This document shows positions 7,720 to 14,394 of a stretch of DNA of 15,812 nucleotides, in pieces. The notes beneath the pieces were generated by a model. It had not been told where the DNA came from. It did not search any database and saw nothing but the letters and a program-made list of their open reading frames with translations. The DNA is from X23 sp050251575 (GTDB lineage: Bacteria > Bacillota > Clostridia > SK-Y3). The number at the start of each line of letters is the position of its first letter. The first letter of the stretch is position 1. The stretch spans positions 1-15,812 of the forward strand of contig JBFWMP010000054.1 in NCBI GenBank assembly GCA_050251575.1, in the 5' to 3' direction. The translations under genes were made by a program, and so were the position numbers.

Positions 7720-8564
7720 TTACTCTTCCCCTTCCAAGATATAAGCTTCTTTTTCCTTTTTTTCTCTCTGCCTATCTGAATTGTCTTGTTTAATGCTTTT
7801 TTCAATGTTTCAACTGTAAGATTTCTAGTCAAATCTCCATATAAAGCAAAAGATATCTTCCCAGTCTCTTCTGATACTGCAACAACAACAGCATCAGAGT
7901 TTTCCGACATACCTAAAGCTGCCCTATGTCTTGTCCCTAACTCTTTGCTGAGATTTTCATTTTGGGTAAGCGGCAGAAAGCATGCAGCCGCTTTTATCTT
8001 ATTCTCTCGTATTATTACTGCCCCATCATGAAGCGGTGTATTGGGAATAAATATATTTACTAACAGCTCTGCACTAATTGTAGCATCCATAGTAATACCC
8101 GTTCTGATGATATCTCCAATCTTCGTATCTCTTTCAACTACAAGCAGTGCACCTATACGGTTTTGTGAAAGGGTTTGCACTGCTTTTGCAATCTCTTCAA
8201 TAGCAAAGGCAATATTACTCTCAGTATTATATTCTTCAAAATTAAATATATTTCCAAAACGACTTCTTCCTACTTGTTCGAGTGCGCGGCGAAGCTCTGG
8301 CTGGAATACAACTAAGAGTGCTAATACACCTACCTGCATGGTATTCTTTAGAATAAAATTAATGGTGTTCAGATTCAGCCATTCACTGAGCTGGGTGACC
8401 ACTAATAAAACCACGATACCTTTAATCAATTGCTCTGCTCTCGTCTCACTAATGAGCCTGACCGCCTTATATATGACATAAGCAACAATAATGATATCAA
8501 TGATATCACTCAATTTTATAAATTTTATAAGTTGAAGTAAAAAGTTATAAAGATTCTGTAACAA
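7716..8564 (-). CDS. cdaA: diadenylate cyclase CdaA (membrane DAC-domain protein)
   Basis: Synthesises cyclic di-AMP from two ATP. The 282-residue protein has three N-terminal transmembrane segments at about 20-38, 45-62 and 75-95, then a coiled region and the DAC (DisA_N) domain. The catalytic DGA motif is at 180-182 (LHDGAVII), and RHRAA is at 212-216, followed by SENSDAVVVAVSEETG. The start is TTG at 8564, seven bases after GGGGTG. No in-frame ATG or GTG with a better site is visible near it. The C-terminus is strongly basic (REKKRKKK). It is first in the operon and overlaps cdaR by 4 bases. c-di-AMP controls osmolyte and potassium transport and cell-wall homeostasis in related bacteria. 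Assignment is secure. Confidence 0.97.
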   Translation of the reverse strand: MLQNLYNFLLQLIKFIKLSDIIDIIIVAYVIYKAVRLISETRAEQLIKGIVVLLVVTQLSEWLNLNTINFILKNTMQVGVLALLVVFQPELRRALEQVGRSRFGNIFNFEEYNTESNIAFAIEEIAKAVQTLSQNRIGALLVVERDTKIGDIIRTGITMDATISAELLVNIFIPNTPLHDGAVIIRENKIKAAACFLPLTQNENLSKELGTRHRAALGMSENSDAVVVAVSEETGKISFALYGDLTRNLTVETLKKALNKTIQIGREKKRKKKLISWKGKSK

Positions 8565-8596
8565 AGTCGTGCACCCCTGTTTTCCCTTTTTTCTTA

Positions 8597-8625
8597 ATTA
8601 TACCTTTTTATTCAAGATTTTTCAG
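8597..8625 (-). promoter_or_regulatory. proximal candidate promoter of the cdaA operon
   Basis: On the minus strand, CTGAAA (8620-8625), a 17-base spacer and a perfect TATAAT (8597-8602) lie about 30 bases before the cdaA start. The predicted leader is about 25 bases and contains the GGGGTG ribosome binding site. Confidence 0.6.
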
Positions 8626-8738
8626 CCTTTTTTTCAATTTTCTTTAATAAAAAGTATAGTCATCTCATGGGATAAATTAGTAAAATTATACAAAGGATAA
8701 TATAGTTATAGAATAAAAAACAGATAATATATTTTCAT

Positions 8739-8757
8739 TATGAACATTCAGTTCATA
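8739..8757. repeat. short inverted repeat TATGAAC-ATTCA-GTTCATA
   Basis: A perfect 7-bp inverted repeat with a 5-base loop lies in the 376-base AT-rich region between cdaA and the M50 protease gene. It lies between the two candidate cdaA promoters, so it would be a leader hairpin of the longer transcript or a protein-binding site. Apart from this, the promoters and a GATAATATA direct repeat near 8696 and 8723, I see nothing in this interval. Confidence 0.4.
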
Positions 8758-8807
8758 TATTAAACCGCTATCCTGCACAAACTCAAAATTAAATATGTTC
8801 AAGATTG

Positions 8808-8836
8808 ATTATACCATAAAAAGCAAGCATTAAAAA
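8808..8836 (-). promoter_or_regulatory. distal candidate promoter of the cdaA operon (extended -10)
   Basis: On the minus strand there is a perfect TATAAT (8808-8813) preceded by TGG, giving ATGGTATAAT, an extended -10 motif. The -35 position 17 bases upstream is only TTTTTA, so this site would depend on the extended -10. Transcripts from here would have a leader of about 240 bases. Confidence 0.45.
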
Positions 8837-8874
8837 GAACATTTCACCCTTATCTAAGAATAAATATCTTCACA

Positions 8875-8904
8875 TTGACACTGTTTTCATGTTTATGTTA
8901 CTAT
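8875..8904 (+). promoter_or_regulatory. promoter of the M50 protease gene
   Basis: A perfect TTGACA (8875-8880) is followed by an 18-base spacer and TACTAT (8899-8904), with TTACTA as the 17-base alternative. The predicted transcription start is near 8911, about 30 bases before the chosen ATG. The longest open frame here begins with a TTG at 8875 that is the -35 box itself, so that upstream start is very unlikely. Confidence 0.75.
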
Positions 8905-8940
8905 GCCAATGAGGATGCTTTTGAGGATTGGAGAATATAT

Positions 8941-9582
8941 ATGTTTAATATTGATCCTATGGAATTATTATTAACTCTGCCCGGAATTATTATAGGCTTT
9001 GCATTTCATGAATTTTCTCACGCATTTGCTGCAGTGCGATTAGGTGACATAACTCCTGAAGAACAGGGCAGACTTACCATTGCTCCCCTGCCTCACGTTG
9101 ATATAATCGGTCTTTTATTAATGATGATTACAGGAGGGTTCGGTTGGGCAAAGCCTGTACAAATAGAGCGACGAAACTTTAAAAACCCACGCCAAGATGA
9201 GATAATGGTTGCATTAGCAGGACCAATGATGAATCTGGCAATTGCTTTTCTTTTCTCAATTTTGCTAAAAATATTTTTTGTTACTGGGCTCCTTAATCAA
9301 ACAAGCCAAACTATAGCAGCCGGTATAACATCCATCACACAACGCATTGTCTGGATTAACCTGGTATTATTTACTTTTAATCTACTTCCCATCTACCCCT
9401 TGGATGGATTTTATCTGTTATCAAGCCTCGCACATTACAGTAATTTTAATAGACTTAACCGTTTAAGATATCTCAGTAGATTTATACTGATTATTATCAT
9501 CATCACACCTGCTGCATCTTATATAATTACACCTATTGTAACTAGTATTTACAATGGGCTGTTCGCCTTACTGGTACTTTAA
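8941..9582 (+). CDS. M50-family site-2-type intramembrane zinc metalloprotease
   Basis: A 213-residue multi-span membrane protein. HEFSH at residues 23-27 lies in the first transmembrane segment and supplies two zinc-binding histidines and the catalytic Glu. NLLPIYPLDG at about 147-156 supplies the third metal ligand, Asp155, as in site-2 proteases. Other hydrophobic spans lie at about 55-66, 90-116, 133-146 and 178-200. No PDZ or CBS domain is present, so this is the short YwhC/YwmF-like group rather than RseP or SpoIVFB. I chose ATG at 8941, with GGAG at 8930-8933 and a 7-base spacer. It is divergent from the cdaA operon and convergent with the Spo0E-like gene. Its substrate is unknown. Confidence 0.92.
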   Translation: MFNIDPMELLLTLPGIIIGFAFHEFSHAFAAVRLGDITPEEQGRLTIAPLPHVDIIGLLLMMITGGFGWAKPVQIERRNFKNPRQDEIMVALAGPMMNLAIAFLFSILLKIFFVTGLLNQTSQTIAAGITSITQRIVWINLVLFTFNLLPIYPLDGFYLLSSLAHYSNFNRLNRLRYLSRFILIIIIITPAASYIITPIVTSIYNGLFALLVL

Positions 9583-9647
9583 ATAAAACTTTGCCAAGCC
9601 ACTATATTCCACCTTCTTCAGTGTCTTAGAATCTTATACATACCCTA

Positions 9648-9830
9648 TTAGCTGATATTTCTTTCCATAAAATATGGTTCGGCTCTTAAGTATAATACGA
9701 TTAGCCTGTCTAACTTTTTACTTACCTTTAAAACTTCTTTCGATGAAGGCCCTTGAATTTCTATTATCTCATTAAGCTGGTTCTGTATTGCTTCAATCTG
9801 ACGCCTTAAAACTTGTCTTTGGTGTTTCAT
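9648..9830 (-). CDS. Spo0E-like sporulation regulatory phosphatase
   Basis: A 60-residue protein of the Spo0E family of aspartyl-phosphate phosphatases, which dephosphorylate Spo0A~P and delay sporulation. It is a predicted two-helix hairpin. The signature SKKLDRLIVLY at residues 37-47 matches the family's S..LD.LI..Y core. I prefer the ATG at 9830, nine to ten bases after AGAGGG. The upstream in-frame ATG at 9839 directly abuts that site, with no spacer, so it is less likely. The gene is single, between the convergent M50 gene and the amidase gene upstream. A sequence matching the Spo0A-box consensus TGNCGAA lies about 65 bases upstream. It is the main evidence that the organism forms spores. 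Confidence 0.88.
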   Translation of the reverse strand: MKHQRQVLRRQIEAIQNQLNEIIEIQGPSSKEVLKVSKKLDRLIVLYLRAEPYFMERNIS

Positions 9831-9893
9831 GCAATCCATCCCTCTCGCTTTTTTGAAAAATATACTCCTTTATTGGCTTATTTTAACATTTTT

Positions 9894-9900
9894 TGCCGAA
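9894..9900 (+). promoter_or_regulatory. possible Spo0A box upstream of the Spo0E-like gene
   Basis: TGCCGAA, in context TTTTTTGCCGAAAAA, matches the published 0A-box core TGNCGAA exactly. It lies between the amidase-gene stop and the Spo0E-like gene start. A 7-mer with one free base is expected several times by chance in a window this size, so the position is the only support. Confidence 0.3.
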
Positions 9901-9939
9901 AAATGATATAGTTCATATTACCTATTAGATTTAGGATGA

Positions 9940-11088
9940 TTAGTAATGTACCCGTATCAACCAAAATTTGATCCCTTTATTGCTCCATCCAAGATCCCAC
10001 GGAACCTTATTTCTATCCGTATTATGACAACTTACCATACTATATCCCTTGGAATCAGCACCTGTTACAACAGAAATATGTGTAACTTTTCCTCTTTTCT
10101 CATATGCGACAAAATCTCCCGGCAGAAGTTTATACGCCTGTTTATATACCTGATCGTAAGTACCATATGCAATCTTGGAGGCTCTTCCGCTGTTCATCAT
10201 GTAATTCTTAAAACTTTGCGCATTTACCCAGGCTTTAGTGGCTCCACCTTTATCATAATTCCATGTTCTATTCTTTTTGAACTTTCCTCCTTCAAACAAT
10301 ACTTGAGAAGCAAAATTTGCACAATCTCCTCCTTGCGGATTATAGTCTCTGTAGTTTTTATTATATTGAAATCCATATTGTTCTTCACTGGCAGAGCCAC
10401 AATATTGTTCGGCGTAGGATATCGCATTTTTTCTTCTTTCATTCAAATCTGAAAAATCTCTTGCAGTTGCAGCTAGGATATGATTTTTGATTTCCTGACT
10501 CTTAATATTATCCAAATTCAAAGAATCAGCAAAAGGATCAGTATACCATTCTCTTGTAATGAGCCATTGATCATTCTTCTCCATCAAATCAAATATGTGA
10601 TATGTTCCTATTCTAAATGAATTAATTATATCCGGTTCATTCTCATAAACATACTTATACTCAGTAGAGGCAATAAAATTCACTGTAAATCCGGTCCCTT
10701 TCTCCTTGCCATATCGAACTTTTATACTAGGATTGATATCAATGAATTTTACGCCCTGCTTATCAGACCATCTTTGAAGGTATTTCGCTTTTTTCACTTC
10801 ATGCTCATATGCCCATGTACCGTATTTAGTGCTCGTATCAAAAAGTGACTTCACCACTTCCATGTTTCCTACAAGTATTGCGTTACTTCTCATCTTAATG
10901 ATTCCTAGTACTTGGTCTGCAACTTCCTCTTTTTCAAAAACGCTCAATGCATCCCATGCACCATTTGTAAAAATAGCTGATACTTCATCAGTTTTAAAGT
11001 TTGAAAAAGTCATAAGTAAGATACCGCTCACAATTAATGCAGCCGTCCACATAAAAAAGCGTCTTTTTATAGTGATAAAAATAAGCAT
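9940..11088 (-). CDS. exported Amidase_6-type cysteine hydrolase
   Basis: About 382 residues. The N-terminus has positive charges (IKRR) and then a hydrophobic stretch at about 11-30, a signal peptide or membrane anchor, so the protein acts outside the cytoplasm. Residues about 35-210 are a lineage-variable region with no motif I recognise. The C-terminal 165 residues match the putative amidase domain (Amidase_6, PF12671 type). They carry SYAEQYCG, NYRDYNPQGGDCANFASQ with the probable nucleophile Cys256, and KVTHISVVTG with the probable catalytic His337, then SCHNTDR. These fit an NlpC/P60- or CHAP-like Cys-His hydrolase acting on peptide or cell-wall amide bonds. The start is ATG at 11088, five bases after GGAGGGG; an upstream in-frame start is poorly placed. 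The substrate is not known. Confidence 0.87.
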   Translation of the reverse strand: MLIFITIKRRFFMWTAALIVSGILLMTFSNFKTDEVSAIFTNGAWDALSVFEKEEVADQVLGIIKMRSNAILVGNMEVVKSLFDTSTKYGTWAYEHEVKKAKYLQRWSDKQGVKFIDINPSIKVRYGKEKGTGFTVNFIASTEYKYVYENEPDIINSFRIGTYHIFDLMEKNDQWLITREWYTDPFADSLNLDNIKSQEIKNHILAATARDFSDLNERRKNAISYAEQYCGSASEEQYGFQYNKNYRDYNPQGGDCANFASQVLFEGGKFKKNRTWNYDKGGATKAWVNAQSFKNYMMNSGRASKIAYGTYDQVYKQAYKLLPGDFVAYEKRGKVTHISVVTGADSKGYSMVSCHNTDRNKVPWDLGWSNKGIKFWLIRVHY

Positions 11089-11115
11089 AGAATCCCCTCC
11101 AAGTTCACTCATAAG

Positions 11116-11144
11116 ATTATATGTTTGAAAGTTGAAAGAAATTA
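11116..11144 (-). promoter_or_regulatory. weak candidate promoter of the amidase gene
   Basis: On the minus strand a perfect TATAAT (11116-11121) lies 28 bases before the chosen ATG. The -35 position at 17 bases (TAATTT) is poor. The spacer holds a two-copy tandem heptamer, TTGAAAG at 11125-11131 and 11132-11138 on the plus strand. Confidence 0.35.
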
Positions 11145-11164
11145 TTAAAAATGCTTAAAATAAA

Positions 11165-11228
11165 TAAAAAAATACCTCCAAGTAGATAATCTAATTTTAA
11201 TTAATTAGACTGTCTACTTTGGAAGTAT
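11165..11228 (-). terminator. Rho-independent terminator of the XRE regulator gene
   Basis: A long hairpin spans 11172-11228. The outer arms, read on the plus strand, are ATACCTCCAAGTAGA and TCTACTTTGGAAGTAT, with one mismatch and one bulge. The inner arms are TCTAATT and AATTAGA, separated by a TTAATT loop. On the minus strand the stem is followed directly by TATTTTTTTATTT, so it terminates transcription leaving the gene at 11252-11953. No T-run follows on the plus strand. Confidence 0.85.
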
Positions 11229-11251
11229 CATATCAAAAAGAAGCCTTTTTA

Positions 11252-11953
11252 CTATAATTTAATTTCCAGCTTATCCAATTTTACCAGTACCTTAATATTC
11301 TTCACAGACACTGTTTCAGTGACTAGGCTTCCTCGATTACTGACAAGCAGCAAATGGTCACTGTCAAGTTTTTTTATCTGCCTGATTTTTCTTTGTTCAT
11401 TATATTCTACAAGACAAATAGTGTTATTCTCAATCTCATGTGTTGTATGTCCAAGGGCGATATCTCCTTTTGTCATTCTGAATCCTATCATATCACTGTC
11501 TTGAATCTCAATAAACACTACCTTATCCTTCGCATATCCTTCTATTCTGTTCGAAATGACAGGCAGCGGCCGAACGTCCAATATATCATTGAGCTCATAA
11601 TCGTAAACAGGTACATTCTTCAGCACTGATTCAAGCGCATCATTCCATATTAGCTGCGTCTTTGGTTCTTGCTGTTCTTTTAATCTCTGGGCTGCTTCTT
11701 TTCTAATATCGTCAATATCCTTTTTCCTCGGGAGCTTCTCAGTGCTGTCCTCCACTTGATACAACATATCATCATCAATATTATGTCCAAATACTTTCGA
11801 TATTCTATCAACCAGTGCATCATTGAGTATTCTTCTGCCTTCTTCTACCTCTATGACAAACTTTTCAGCCACACCTAACTTTCTAGCCAGATCTTTCACA
11901 GTCATACCTTTCTGTATCCTTACACTGTGAATTTTTTCTCCTAATCTACTCAT
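11252..11953 (-). CDS. XRE-family HTH regulator with LexA/S24-like C-terminal half
   Basis: A 233-residue protein. Residues about 5-58 form an HTH_XRE domain (KIHSVRIQKGMTVKDLARKLGVAEKFVIEVEEGRRI). Residues 60-95 are a charged linker. The C-terminal portion (about 130-225) has the strand pattern of the LexA/S24 fold. It includes QDSDMIGFRMTKGDIALG, resembling the DSM...GD region, and IRQIKKLDSDHLLLVSNRGS, resembling the strand carrying the catalytic lysine. Whether an autocleavage dyad exists is doubtful, because the serine and lysine positions do not line up clearly. The start is ATG at 11953 behind AAAGGCGGG. It is transcribed divergently from the pyridoxamine kinase gene and may control it, which is inference. 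The hairpin at 11172-11228 ends its transcript. Confidence 0.82.
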   Translation of the reverse strand: MSRLGEKIHSVRIQKGMTVKDLARKLGVAEKFVIEVEEGRRILNDALVDRISKVFGHNIDDDMLYQVEDSTEKLPRKKDIDDIRKEAAQRLKEQQEPKTQLIWNDALESVLKNVPVYDYELNDILDVRPLPVISNRIEGYAKDKVVFIEIQDSDMIGFRMTKGDIALGHTTHEIENNTICLVEYNEQRKIRQIKKLDSDHLLLVSNRGSLVTETVSVKNIKVLVKLDKLEIKL

Positions 11954-11991
11954 TTTATCCCGCCTTTGAAATAATAAAGTTGTCTTTTAAT

Positions 11992-12020
11992 ATTATAATG
12001 TGAATTGTGATGTTTCTCAA
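11992..12020 (-). promoter_or_regulatory. promoter of the XRE regulator gene
   Basis: On the minus strand TTGAGA (12015-12020), a 17-base spacer and a perfect TATAAT (11992-11997) form a strong vegetative-type promoter, with the transcription start expected near 11985. Confidence 0.75.
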
Positions 12021-12063
12021 CAATAAGATTGCCAAATCTCTTTTCTTACTTTTTAAATAAGCC

Positions 12064-12092
12064 TTGATAGCAACCACATTATTGTATACAAT
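12064..12092 (+). promoter_or_regulatory. promoter of the pyridoxamine kinase gene with overlapping palindromic operator candidate
   Basis: TTGATA (12064-12069), a 17-base spacer and TACAAT (12087-12092) form a good sigma-A promoter. The perfect 12-bp palindrome ATTGTATACAAT (12081-12092) covers the whole -10 box, the position expected of a repressor operator. The divergent XRE gene next door is one candidate regulator. The promoter call is firm; the operator is suggestive. Confidence 0.7.
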
Positions 12093-12127
12093 TAAGTAAA
12101 AAATTATTGCATCTAAAGGAGACCCCT

Positions 12128-13000
12128 ATGCGAAATATAATACCCCGTGTTGCTGCCATACATGATCTGTCAGGTTTTGGAAGATGCTCACTTACAGTTA
12201 TCATACCGATATTATCTTCAATGGGTATCCAAGTCTGTCCTCTTCCGACAGCAGTCTTGTCAACACACAGCGGAGGCTTCGGAAATTACAAATTTATTGA
12301 CCTCACTGATGAAATGGAAGAATACATTGCACATTGGAAAAGCCTTGATTTAAAATTCAACTGTATTTACAGCGGTTTCTTGGGCTCATCACACCAAGTT
12401 TCTATCGTGTCTGATTTTATTAAAGCATTCCGTGAGCAAGAGCAGCTGGTAGTTGTAGACCCGGTGCTTGGAGATGATGGAAAGCTGTATAGCAGATTTG
12501 ACAATAAAATGGTAAAAAAAATAAGTGAGCTTATTAAACTGGCAGATATTATTACTCCTAATATTACAGAAGCCTCCTTGCTTCTGAATGAACCTTATCC
12601 AGAAAGCATGGAACAAGAGCAACTGAAGGACTGGGTTCTCCGGTTGGCTGAACAAGGTCCTAAGATAGTGATTATTACCAGTGTCCCTGATAATACCTTA
12701 AAGAACAGAACTGCAGTCATCGCCTATAATAATGAAGATAAAAGGTTTTGGAAAGTATCTTGTGATTATATTCCGGCTCACTACCCTGGAACCGGCGATG
12801 TCTTCACGAGCGTGATTGTAGGCAGCCTGCTTCAGGGCGACAGCCTGCCTATTGCACTTGATAGAGCTGTACAGTTTATTTCCCTGGCAATACGCTCGAC
12901 CTTTGGTTATCAATATCCTGTACGTGAAGGCGTATTGGTTGAAAAAATATTAGGCAGCCTGCAGGCACCTGTAATATTAAGCAGCTATGAGATATTGTGA
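12128..13000 (+). CDS. pyridoxamine/pyridoxal kinase
   Basis: Phosphorylates the B6 vitamers pyridoxal and pyridoxamine (and often pyridoxine) in the salvage route to pyridoxal 5'-phosphate. It is 290 residues, of the ribokinase-like fold, COG2240 group (PdxK/PdxY). The N-terminus VAAIHDLSGFGRCSLT is typical of the family, followed by CPLPTAVLSTHSGGFG. VVVDPVLGDDGKLY (from about residue 108) and ITPNITEASLL (about 142-152) are nucleotide-pocket and substrate motifs. PGTGDVFTSVI at 220-230 holds the catalytic base Asp224. The start is ATG at 12128, with AAAGGAGA at 12115-12122. It is a single gene with its own promoter and ends 26 bases before the assembly gap, so any terminator is hidden. PdxK and PdxY cannot be told apart here. 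Confidence 0.92.
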   Translation: MRNIIPRVAAIHDLSGFGRCSLTVIIPILSSMGIQVCPLPTAVLSTHSGGFGNYKFIDLTDEMEEYIAHWKSLDLKFNCIYSGFLGSSHQVSIVSDFIKAFREQEQLVVVDPVLGDDGKLYSRFDNKMVKKISELIKLADIITPNITEASLLLNEPYPESMEQEQLKDWVLRLAEQGPKIVIITSVPDNTLKNRTAVIAYNNEDKRFWKVSCDYIPAHYPGTGDVFTSVIVGSLLQGDSLPIALDRAVQFISLAIRSTFGYQYPVREGVLVEKILGSLQAPVILSSYEIL

Positions 13001-13012
13001 TTCATAGGTCAC

Positions 13013-13198
13013 GGTTCACAGCAAGANNNNNNNNNNNNNNNNNNNNNNNNNNNNNNNNNNNNNNNNNNNNNNNNNNNNNNNNNNNNNNNNNNNNNNNNNN
13101 NNNNNNNNNNNNNNNNNNNNNNNNNNTTATCTTTAAACAGCAAATCTCTGCACTGTGATTACAATTACCTTTAAAAAAGTTTCTGTTAACTGTGAACC
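13013..13198. repeat. GGTTCACAG inverted repeat flanking the assembly gap
   Basis: GGTTCACAG at 13013-13021 and its reverse complement CTGTGAACC at 13190-13198 lie on either side of the N-run. The left side also reads GGTCAC directly before GGTTCAC, which looks like a degenerate 6-7 base tandem unit. This suggests that the missing sequence is part of an intergenic repeat between two convergent genes. The gap content itself is unknown. Confidence 0.45.
13027..13126. other. assembly gap (100 N)
   Basis: Exactly 100 consecutive N bases, the usual placeholder for a scaffold join of unknown length. The distance between the kinase gene and mnmA, and even their adjacency, therefore rests on scaffolding. 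Confidence 0.98.
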
Positions 13199-13206
13199 TC
13201 TGGTTT

Positions 13207-14307
13207 TTACTCCGCCACCACCGAATTAATTACTCCATTTCCCAAACATACTTCTCCATCATAGAATACCGCAAACTGTCCCGGTGTTACTGCCTTTTGC
13301 GGCTTGTCAAATATGACCTCACATGTGTCCTCATCCTTCAAACTAACAGTGACCTTTTGGTCAGGCTGCCTATATCTGAACTTGGCTGTACATTGAAAAG
13401 AAGTTCCGGGTTCTTTTCCACTGATCCAGTGTATTTGTGAAGCCATTAACCCCTTCGAATAAAGAGCCTGGTGGGTTTCTCCCTGCACTACAAACAGGAT
13501 ATTCCTTCCAAGGTCTTTTCCGACTACAAACCATGGTTCTCCTGTGCCGGCACCACCGATACCCAATCCCCTTCTTTGTCCCAGAGTATAATACATCAAG
13601 CCGTCATGCTTTCCCACGACTTTCTCTTCAAGCGTTCTGATCTCTCCAGGCTGTGCAGGGATGTAGTTGCTGAGAAACTGTTTAAAATTCCTTTCTCCAA
13701 TGAAGCAGATACCCGTACTCTCTTTTTTCGCTGCTGTTCTGAATCCAGCCTGCTGGGCAACTTTCTTCACTTCTGCTTTATTGAGATGCCCAATTGGAAA
13801 CATTGCCTTAGAGAGCTGCGCTTGCCCCAGTGCACAGAGGAAATATGTCTGATCCTTATTTTGATCTACGGCACGCATGAGACGGTATTCTCCATCAATA
13901 CAGTCAACCTGCGCATAATGACCGGTAGCCAAATAATCAGCTCCTATTTTCAAAGCATGATCCAAGAAAGCCTTGAACTTCACTTCTTTATTGCATAGCA
14001 CATCAGGATTTGGAGTACGTCCTTTTTTATATTCATCCAAAAAATAAGTAAAAACTCTGTCCCAATATTCCTGCTGAAAATTCACTGTATAATATGGGAT
14101 TCCAATCATATCACAAACTTTTCTGGCATCTTCCGCATCCTCTGCAGCTGTACACTCCCCGAATTCATCCTTCTCATCCCAATTTTTCATGAAGATGCCC
14201 GTCACATCATAGCCCTGCTCTTTCAACAATAGGGCTGCTACAGAAGAGTCTACCCCTCCCGACATTCCAACAACTACTTTTGTATCCTTCTTCTCTTTTT
14301 CCATCAT
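13207..14307 (-). CDS. mnmA: tRNA-specific 2-thiouridylase MnmA
   Basis: Adds sulfur to position 2 of wobble uridine 34 in tRNAs for Lys, Glu and Gln, using ATP and a persulfide donor. About 366 residues, the usual length. The PP-loop GMSGGVDSS lies near the N-terminus. The two catalytic cysteines are in NPDVLCNKEVKF (Cys105) and STGICFIGERNF (Cys201). TGHYAQ, LGQRRGLGIGG and the C-terminal beta-barrel segment TPGQFAVFYDGEVCLG are also typical. I chose the ATG at 14307, after AAGG about nine bases upstream; ATG 14304 is equally possible, and TTG 14325 is less likely. No cysteine desulfurase gene is visible beside it. It is downstream of the HD gene, separated by a 118-base repeat-rich spacer, so it may have its own promoter; none is clear. 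Confidence 0.96.
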   Translation of the reverse strand: MMEKEKKDTKVVVGMSGGVDSSVAALLLKEQGYDVTGIFMKNWDEKDEFGECTAAEDAEDARKVCDMIGIPYYTVNFQQEYWDRVFTYFLDEYKKGRTPNPDVLCNKEVKFKAFLDHALKIGADYLATGHYAQVDCIDGEYRLMRAVDQNKDQTYFLCALGQAQLSKAMFPIGHLNKAEVKKVAQQAGFRTAAKKESTGICFIGERNFKQFLSNYIPAQPGEIRTLEEKVVGKHDGLMYYTLGQRRGLGIGGAGTGEPWFVVGKDLGRNILFVVQGETHQALYSKGLMASQIHWISGKEPGTSFQCTAKFRYRQPDQKVTVSLKDEDTCEVIFDKPQKAVTPGQFAVFYDGEVCLGNGVINSVVAE

Positions 14308-14371
14308 TACTACCAACCTTATCAAGTGTATTTAAAGCTTAATAATCTTTTTTATATCAGATAAAGGCAGC

Positions 14372-14394
14372 GGGCGACCACAGGTCCGCCCCTA
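14372..14394. repeat. REP-like palindrome GGGCGACC-ACA-GGTCCGCCC
   Basis: Imperfect inverted repeat with GGGCG-ACC pairing to GGT-C-CGCCC around an ACA loop, then CTA. It shares GGGC....ACA..G.TC.GCCCCTA with the hairpin at 3580-3601. It lies in the mnmA leader and directly adjoins the heptamer array at 14395. No T-run follows, so it is not a terminator. Confidence 0.65.

Noticed and set aside
8041..8481. 146-codon plus-strand open frame
   Set aside because: Antisense to cdaA, whose DAC motifs make the minus strand coding; the plus product has no recognisable domain.
8565..8806. Searched the long cdaA leader for a c-di-AMP (ydaO-type) or other riboswitch
   Set aside because: The region is AT-rich with only one short 7-bp hairpin; no conserved riboswitch core is visible.
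8875..8940. N-terminal extension of the M50 protease from a TTG at 8875
   Set aside because: That TTG is part of a perfect TTGACA -35 box, and the expected transcription start is downstream of it; ATG 8941 has a proper GGAG site.
13471..13998. 175-codon plus-strand open frame
   Set aside because: It is the antisense shadow of mnmA, where both catalytic cysteine motifs are intact on the minus strand.
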